From assembly GCA_964433555.1 (NCBI GenBank), contig CAYSRG010000034.1, positions 1-20,261 on the forward strand: DNA of 20,261 nt, written 5' to 3'. This stretch comes from Stramentimicrobium sp964433555 (GTDB lineage: Bacteria; Atribacterota; Phoenicimicrobiia; Phoenicimicrobiales; Stramentimicrobiaceae). Under the pieces are notes generated by a model. That model searched no databases and was not told the origin of the DNA. It was given only the letters and a program-made list of their open reading frames with translations. This document shows positions 16,245 through 20,261 of the stretch, in pieces. The translations under genes and the position numbers were made by a program. Position 1 is the stretch's first letter. Every line of letters begins with the position of its first letter.

Positions 16245-17519
16245 TTATTCTTCTTCCAAAACTTCCTGAACTTTCAATTTCAATACCTGTAGAGCGGCTT
16301 CAGGTGTCCTGCCGGCAAGCATCACTGATTCTACTGCTTCACGGATATGTTGCTGAATGATGGCGCTGTTTTCACCATAGTAAACAATATGACCTCTCTC
16401 CATATCCTGTCTGAATACATCAGAATAAGGCATATTCTTAAATTCATCTGACTCCATTAGCCTTACTTTGGGTTGAATCAAGCCAACTTTGACCAGGTAT
16501 TCTTCAGGATGATTTAACATATAGCTGATAAATTTCCAGGTTATTTCCTGATTTTCCTTCGGTTTTTGTTGATTGACCACAAAATAATGACCATAATAAG
16601 CCCCTGCTACATCCAGAATAGCATCCTCAAATACGGGGTAAGGAATTACTGACCACTCTCCGCTTTCATAAAATTCAGGATTATCATTTCGAATTCTTCC
16701 TTGTTGATAGAGACCAGATTGGCACATTGCTATATCATTATTATCTTTATTGAACAAACTTCTGGCATTGGTATAGGTGGGAGATCCTAAATTTTTCCCA
16801 TTTGGTCCCCATTGCTGCATAAAAGTCAGAAATTTTAACCATGCATCATCATTAATAATGGCTTCTTTTCCATCATCACTTATTAACTTCCCCCCTAATT
16901 GTTCCGCCATTGGTACCATGGCCACTAGATAGTAAGGATATCTAAAATCAAATCCTCTCCTGGTAATAATTTCTCCATCCCTGATGACAATTTTTTCAGA
17001 TACTTCTGCCATTTCCTCCCACGTTCTGGGATATTCTTTATCAGGGTCTAGACCCGCATCCCAAAAGACTCTCTTATTTAGATAAATACACCAGTTGGTC
17101 AATTCCATAGGCAATCCGTATAAATTCTCCTGATAGGTAACCGGATCTAGAACCCCTGGTACGTAATCCTTGTAAACTGCTTCCAAGCTATCGTAGCCAG
17201 CAGCTTGATAATCGATAGGGGCTAGACGGTTATTAACAATATAGGCATACTCATCTTCAATCTGTAAATTAAACATATCTGGTCCCTGATTGGCGGCAAA
17301 AGCTGTTAAAACAATTTCGGCCATTCTATTTGAGGGATTAGTCACTCTGTTAATAGTAACACCGGGATTAGCTGCTTCAAATTCTTCAATGTAGCGGTTT
17401 TCAATCTCTGTCCGGTTGGGATCTTCATGGGTCCAATAGGTAATTTCAATATTCTGCTGGGTGTACGCGGAAATAGATAACAAAAAAACGAATACTAAAA
17501 ACAAAATTATCTTTTTCAT
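16245..17519 (-). CDS. ABC sugar transporter extracellular solute-binding protein
   Basis: A family 1 solute-binding protein (MalE/UgpB-like) of 424 aa. Residues 1-20 are a Sec signal peptide (MKKIILFLVFVFLLSISAYT); there is no lipobox cysteine, so the mature protein is probably periplasmic and free. The mature start IEITYWTHEDPNRTEIE and ANPGVTINRVT, FAANQGPDMF are the characteristic first strand, hinge and ligand-pocket segments. Later aromatic residues (NWCIYLNK, WEEMAEV, WKFISYMLNHPEEY) fit sugar stacking and the C-lobe. AGGAGG lies 9 bases before the ATG. It heads the operon with two permeases and a HAD phosphatase. No ATPase is encoded nearby, so a shared MsmX-like ATPase from elsewhere is likely. 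The sugar cannot be named. Confidence 0.94.
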   Translation of the reverse strand: MKKIILFLVFVFLLSISAYTQQNIEITYWTHEDPNRTEIENRYIEEFEAANPGVTINRVTNPSNRMAEIVLTAFAANQGPDMFNLQIEDEYAYIVNNRLAPIDYQAAGYDSLEAVYKDYVPGVLDPVTYQENLYGLPMELTNWCIYLNKRVFWDAGLDPDKEYPRTWEEMAEVSEKIVIRDGEIITRRGFDFRYPYYLVAMVPMAEQLGGKLISDDGKEAIINDDAWLKFLTFMQQWGPNGKNLGSPTYTNARSLFNKDNNDIAMCQSGLYQQGRIRNDNPEFYESGEWSVIPYPVFEDAILDVAGAYYGHYFVVNQQKPKENQEITWKFISYMLNHPEEYLVKVGLIQPKVRLMESDEFKNMPYSDVFRQDMERGHIVYYGENSAIIQQHIREAVESVMLAGRTPEAALQVLKLKVQEVLEEE

Positions 17520-17602
17520 AACCTGAAACCTCCTACAAAATATTTTATTACATAATATCTTTATTTACCTGAATAAATTCTCACGCTCACCCCCCTTCCA
17601 AG

Positions 17603-17617
17603 TTAACTAATAGTTAA
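17603..17617. promoter_or_regulatory. 15-bp palindrome upstream of the ABC importer operon
   Basis: TTAACTA-A-TAGTTAA is a perfect odd palindrome about 85 bases before the binding-protein start codon. Just upstream (minus strand) is TATTATAAG, a possible -10 element at about 17627-17635, without a good -35. The palindrome is a plausible repressor site; it lacks the central CG of LacI-type operators. The remaining 17520-17731 contains a C6 run near 17590 and an AAAATATTTTA (17537-17547) like the palindromes at 13202-13230. Confidence 0.35.
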
Positions 17618-17731
17618 GCTATTACCCTTATAATATATCATTCTTTTAGCAAATATTATTATATTTATTTTAATTCTATTCAATTTTGAAGTCAAACGAT
17701 GAGTATGGTGATGCCATTTATTCCATAAGCG

Positions 17732-19465
17732 TTAAAGGGGCCTTTGCTTTTTCTTTAATCGCTGTTTCAGTTCATCAAGGGAAAGACTATTTAAGATATT
17801 AGTTTTTTCTAACCAACCACGTCTGGCAATCGCTACTCCATATGATATATAATCCAGAGCGGATATTTGATGTGCATCAGTGCCAATAGCCAGTAAAACA
17901 CCCTGCTCTTTAGCGCTCTTGACATAAATGTCATTTAAATCCATTCTTTCGGGAGAAGAATTAATTTCCAATGCCGTCTTTGTCTGAGCAGCTATGTTAA
18001 TAATTTCCTGCATATCAATATCGTATGCTTCTCGATAACCAATAATTCTCCCTGTGGGATGCGCAATGATATTAACCAATGGATTTTTCATCGCTTTGCT
18101 CAAACGATCCATTAATTTCTTTCTTTCCTGCTTCAATCCAGAATGGATGGCAGCAATAACAATGTCTAACTTCTGTAATGTCCTATCGGAAATATCCAGA
18201 GTTCCATCTGATTTAATATCAACTTCAATCCCTTTTAAAACGGTTAAACCATCAATTTTTTGATTGATTTGCTCAATCCTTTTTATCTGTTCCATCAATC
18301 TCTGTTCATTTAATCCGCCAGCAATATGAAGCGACTGAGAATGATCAGTAATAGCAATATATTGATATCCCTTTTTTCGAGTAGCTCCTATAATTTCCTC
18401 AATATTGTTAAATCCATCACTATCATTAGTATGAATATGTAAGTCTCCTTTTATATCATTTAGATTAATCAGGTTTGGTAATTTCTTATTATGGGCAGCC
18501 TCAAATTCACCCCGATCCTCTCTCAGTTCTGGCATAATATAGGATAATCCCAATATGCTATATATTCTTTCTTCCTCTTCTCCAGCAATCTTCTTATCAT
18601 CTTTAGTCTGAAATACACCATATTCATTAATTTTTAGTCCTTGTTTTGCTGCCATCTCTCTTAAACGAACATTGTGTGCTTGAGAGCCAGTAAAGTATTG
18701 TAAAGCAGCACCAAAACTATCAGGAGCTACTACTCTCAAGTCCACATGAATATCCTGATGGGTTAAGATTGCTGATTTGGTTAATCCTTCTGCTAATATC
18801 TCTTTGACTTGAGGTAAATTAACAAACTTTTGCATTACCTTTTCAGGTTTTTCGGAAGTAATTAGAATATCAATATCTCCAATAGTCTCTTTTCTACGCC
18901 TCAGACTACCGGCAATACTAATCTGCTTGACTTCATCAAGACATTTTAATTCACCCTTAATTTCTTCAGCAATAGGTAAAGCTACTCCAAGCAAGGCTCT
19001 TTGTTCTCGTTTTTTATATAATTCTATGCCTCTTATAATGTTCTCTTCCGCTTTTTTACCCATTCCAGGCAGATTTTGTAATTGGTGTTTTAGTACAGCT
19101 TCTTCTAATTTCCCCACACTATCAATTCCCAATTCCTCATAAAAAAGTTTTGCTTTACGCGGTCCTATCTCGGGAACATTTAATAATTCTAGAACTCCTG
19201 CCGGAATACTACTTTTTAGATTTTCATAGTATTCCAATTTGCCAGTCTCAACTAATTCTCCAATTTTTTTAGCAATTGCCGGCCCTACCCCCGGAATTTC
19301 ATCCAATTTTCCTGAGTTATAAAGCGTTTCCACCTCCATCGGCAGATTTTCTAAAGTAGAAGCTACTCGTTCATAAGCTCTTATTTTAAATCTATTTTCA
19401 TCTTTTATTTTCAGTATCTTGGCAATATTGGCAAAGATATTGGCAAATTCTACATTCTTTAACAT
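17732..19465 (-). CDS. polX: DNA polymerase/3'-5' exonuclease PolX
   Basis: A bacterial repair enzyme that fills short gaps and trims 3' ends. The 577 aa have the standard order. Residues 1-150 are the HhH region, with hairpins at IPGVGPAIAKKIG (57-69), VPEIGPRKAKLFY (97-109) and LPGMGKKAEENI (132-143). The family X nucleotidyltransferase follows, with GSLRRRKETIGDIDIL (186-201), metal ligands D197 and D199, and third ligand D242 in HVDLRVV. The C-terminal PHP phosphoesterase has metal ligands in DLHIHT (H343, H345), TDH (H375), GIEVD (E413), IHSG (H441), AHP (H469) and GTDAH (D530, H532). All key residues are present, so both activities are predicted. The start matches relatives (polar helix with ENRFKIRAYERVA) although the ribosome site is weak. 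It is a single gene with its own leader, unrelated in function to its neighbours. Confidence 0.97.
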   Translation of the reverse strand: MLKNVEFANIFANIAKILKIKDENRFKIRAYERVASTLENLPMEVETLYNSGKLDEIPGVGPAIAKKIGELVETGKLEYYENLKSSIPAGVLELLNVPEIGPRKAKLFYEELGIDSVGKLEEAVLKHQLQNLPGMGKKAEENIIRGIELYKKREQRALLGVALPIAEEIKGELKCLDEVKQISIAGSLRRRKETIGDIDILITSEKPEKVMQKFVNLPQVKEILAEGLTKSAILTHQDIHVDLRVVAPDSFGAALQYFTGSQAHNVRLREMAAKQGLKINEYGVFQTKDDKKIAGEEEERIYSILGLSYIMPELREDRGEFEAAHNKKLPNLINLNDIKGDLHIHTNDSDGFNNIEEIIGATRKKGYQYIAITDHSQSLHIAGGLNEQRLMEQIKRIEQINQKIDGLTVLKGIEVDIKSDGTLDISDRTLQKLDIVIAAIHSGLKQERKKLMDRLSKAMKNPLVNIIAHPTGRIIGYREAYDIDMQEIINIAAQTKTALEINSSPERMDLNDIYVKSAKEQGVLLAIGTDAHQISALDYISYGVAIARRGWLEKTNILNSLSLDELKQRLKKKQRPL

Positions 19466-19515
19466 AGCTTATCACAACTTTATTACTCAAATTTTAATTT
19501 TAATATTCCTTTATA

Positions 19516-19524
19516 ATCATACCA
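19516..19524 (-). promoter_or_regulatory. Possible extended -10 promoter of polX
   Basis: On the minus strand TGGTATGAT fits the extended -10 pattern TGn-TATGAT, about 51 bases before the polX start codon. There is no good -35, which an extended -10 can do without. AT-rich surroundings make this tentative. Confidence 0.3.
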
Positions 19525-19666
19525 TAAAGAGAACAAAAAATAACTGCTACTCCTGTATCTTTTTATCTTTCATTTCTTTCCTTTCTTAGGAGTAATTTTT
19601 AGTATAATAAATATGATACAATACCAAATATCTCTCAATAGTAAAACTAACCAGTAAGATAAAAAT

Positions 19667-19740
19667 GGTGTATAGTAAACATCACACCCAAAAAGCGGGT
19701 TGCTTTAAAGACCTCTAAAAGAGGTTTGACTTTTCTTGTT
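19667..19740 (+). terminator. Cluster of short hairpins ending in a terminator-like stem
   Basis: Three stems follow one another: GGTGT/ACACC (19667-19671/19684-19688), AAAGC/GCTTT (19692-19696/19702-19706) and ACCTCT/AGAGGT (19711-19716/19720-19725, loop AAA). The last is followed on the plus strand by TTGACTTTTCTTGTTTACTTTTG. ACCC (19686-19689) could instead pair with GGGT (19697-19700), so alternative folds exist. A TATAAT at about 19602 could start a plus-strand transcript of roughly 130 bases ending here. It may be a small RNA, or only the terminator of one. I recognise no family. Confidence 0.35.
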
Positions 19741-19876
19741 TACTTTTGTTCTGCTCTTTTTCTGGCAATTTTATTGAACTATAATATTGCTAAGTGATAC
19801 ACCTTCCTTACTTTAGAGTTCAGGTATAAAATGGTCCTATAGCTTTTCTTAATCTTTTTCCATATAAAACCAATTC

Positions 19877-19923
19877 ATTTAACCATTACCACCTTCTAAG
19901 AAGGAGGTTTTTCATGGTTAAAT
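19877..19923. repeat. Long imperfect palindrome
   Basis: ATTTAACCAT (19877-19886) pairs perfectly with ATGGTTAAAT (19914-19923). Inside, ACC-A-CCTTC (19888-19896) pairs with GAAGG-A-GGT (19900-19908) around a TAA loop with one A/A mismatch; five bases (TTTTC) bulge on the right arm. The 47-base hairpin is too regular for chance AT content. It might be a bidirectional terminator, a protein site or a short mobile repeat; I cannot tell which. Confidence 0.5.
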
Positions 19924-20016
19924 AATAATAGAACATGTAATCTTTAATTCTTATGATGATAATTTAAAACTTCAAAATTATTTCTCTTAAAAAAGGATAT
20001 TACGGAATAAATGTTG

Positions 20017-20022
20017 TATAAT
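20017..20022 (+). promoter_or_regulatory. Possible -10 box for the glycine-riboswitch transcript
   Basis: A perfect TATAAT, preceded by TTG, lies about 90 bases before the riboswitch on the same strand. No convincing -35 hexamer is present 16-18 bases upstream, so the promoter is uncertain. Confidence 0.3.
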
Positions 20023-20114
20023 GTAAACAGAAAAACATATATCTTGTCTAAATAAAACTTACGATCAATGCTTAACCTTCAAAGATCAAAATTAAATATG
20101 GTAACCTGTAAGAA

Positions 20115-20261
20115 GGTAACAGTAGAGTCTTTCTCTGTTTAAGGGGAAGCGCCAAAGAGGAAAGATACAGTAAGTATCGAAACTTGCAGGCAGAAGAGAC
20201 TGTTACCAGACAGGACTCTGGAGAGCTTTTGGATAGAAAAGCACCGAAGAGGCAATTCCCC
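20115..20261 (+). ncRNA. Tandem glycine riboswitch, truncated by the window end
   Basis: The RNA reads on the plus strand towards a gene outside the window. The second aptamer is near consensus: GGACTCTGGAGAGC (20213-20226), a short P3 stem CTTTT...AAAAG, and GCACCGAAGAGGCAA (20241-20255), the core of the gcvT-type glycine aptamer. The first aptamer is atypical. Its P1 is a strong stem GGTAACAGT (20115-20123) with ACTGTTACC (20199-20207), and GCGCCAAAGAGGAAA (20150-20164) replaces the usual GCRCCGAAGGRGYAA. A hairpin GATAC/GTATC follows, then GAAACTTGCAGGCAGAAGAGACTG, close to the consensus AAACUCUCAGGYAAAAGGAC. GGTAAC also occurs at 20100-20105 and could compete for the same partner. Such switches bind glycine cooperatively and usually turn on glycine cleavage or control glycine/alanine transport. 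The expression platform is beyond the edge. Confidence 0.8.

Noticed and set aside
19877..19923. attC-like site of an integron (ATTTAAC at the left end, GTTAAAT at the right end fit RYYYAAC/GTTRRRY).
   Set aside because: Any palindrome ending in this AT-rich heptamer fits both patterns. The element is shorter than normal attC sites, and there is no integrase or cassette array.
1..20261. tRNA, rRNA, CRISPR arrays or insertion sequences.
   Set aside because: I looked for T-loop motifs, regular spaced repeats, transposase-like proteins and paired terminal inverted repeats and found none that hold up.

Overview
The window comes from an AT-rich bacterial genome. Every protein gene I can support lies on the minus strand, so transcription runs right to left. 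The only strong plus-strand feature is a glycine riboswitch cut by the right edge. The mix of a corrinoid-activating Fe-S/ASKHA protein, TRAP transport, PLP-dependent amino acid lyases and an ABC sugar importer suggests an anaerobic amino-acid- or sugar-fermenting bacterium. An uncultured Atribacterota- or Firmicutes-like lineage would fit, but the taxon is a guess from gene content and base composition.

Layout, left to right. (1) 1-4390: in transcription order a stand-alone homocysteine S-methyltransferase-domain protein, an MFS transporter, a RACo-type reductive activator of corrinoid proteins, and the first 22 codons of another gene that may be a methionine-synthase-activation-domain protein. 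This looks like a methyl-transfer module, but no corrinoid-binding protein is visible. (2) 4391-5195: about 800 bases without a convincing gene, ending in a strong hairpin terminator. (3) 5068-13268: the most interesting block. A consensus sigma-70-type promoter with two identical 12-bp palindromes just downstream leads into a YheO/DauR-like PAS-HTH regulator. Then follow RidA, a beta-eliminating PLP lyase, TRAP transporter P, Q and M subunits, an Asp/Glu-racemase-superfamily protein, and a second divergent beta-eliminating lyase, closed by the hairpin terminator. All eight genes are co-directional.

(4) 13776-17519: a sugar-type ABC importer operon (binding protein, intergenic terminator-like hairpin, MalF-like and MalG-like permeases) ending in a HAD-IA phosphatase. 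No ATPase gene is present. (5) 17732-19465: a bacterial PolX (DNA polymerase X plus PHP exonuclease). (6) 19466-20261: non-coding, with short hairpins, a long imperfect palindrome and the start of a tandem glycine riboswitch reading out of the window.

Proposed working of the central block (inference): the TRAP system imports an amino acid or related carboxylate. The two lyases split amino acids by alpha,beta-elimination into a leaving group, ammonia and 2-aminoacrylate. RidA hydrolyses the reactive enamine/imine to pyruvate. The racemase-family protein may interconvert stereoisomers or act on a related acid, and the YheO/DauR-like protein senses the substrate. Both lyases belong to the tyrosine phenol-lyase/tryptophanase family, but neither carries the arginine that binds the tyrosine phenol group, so the substrate is open.
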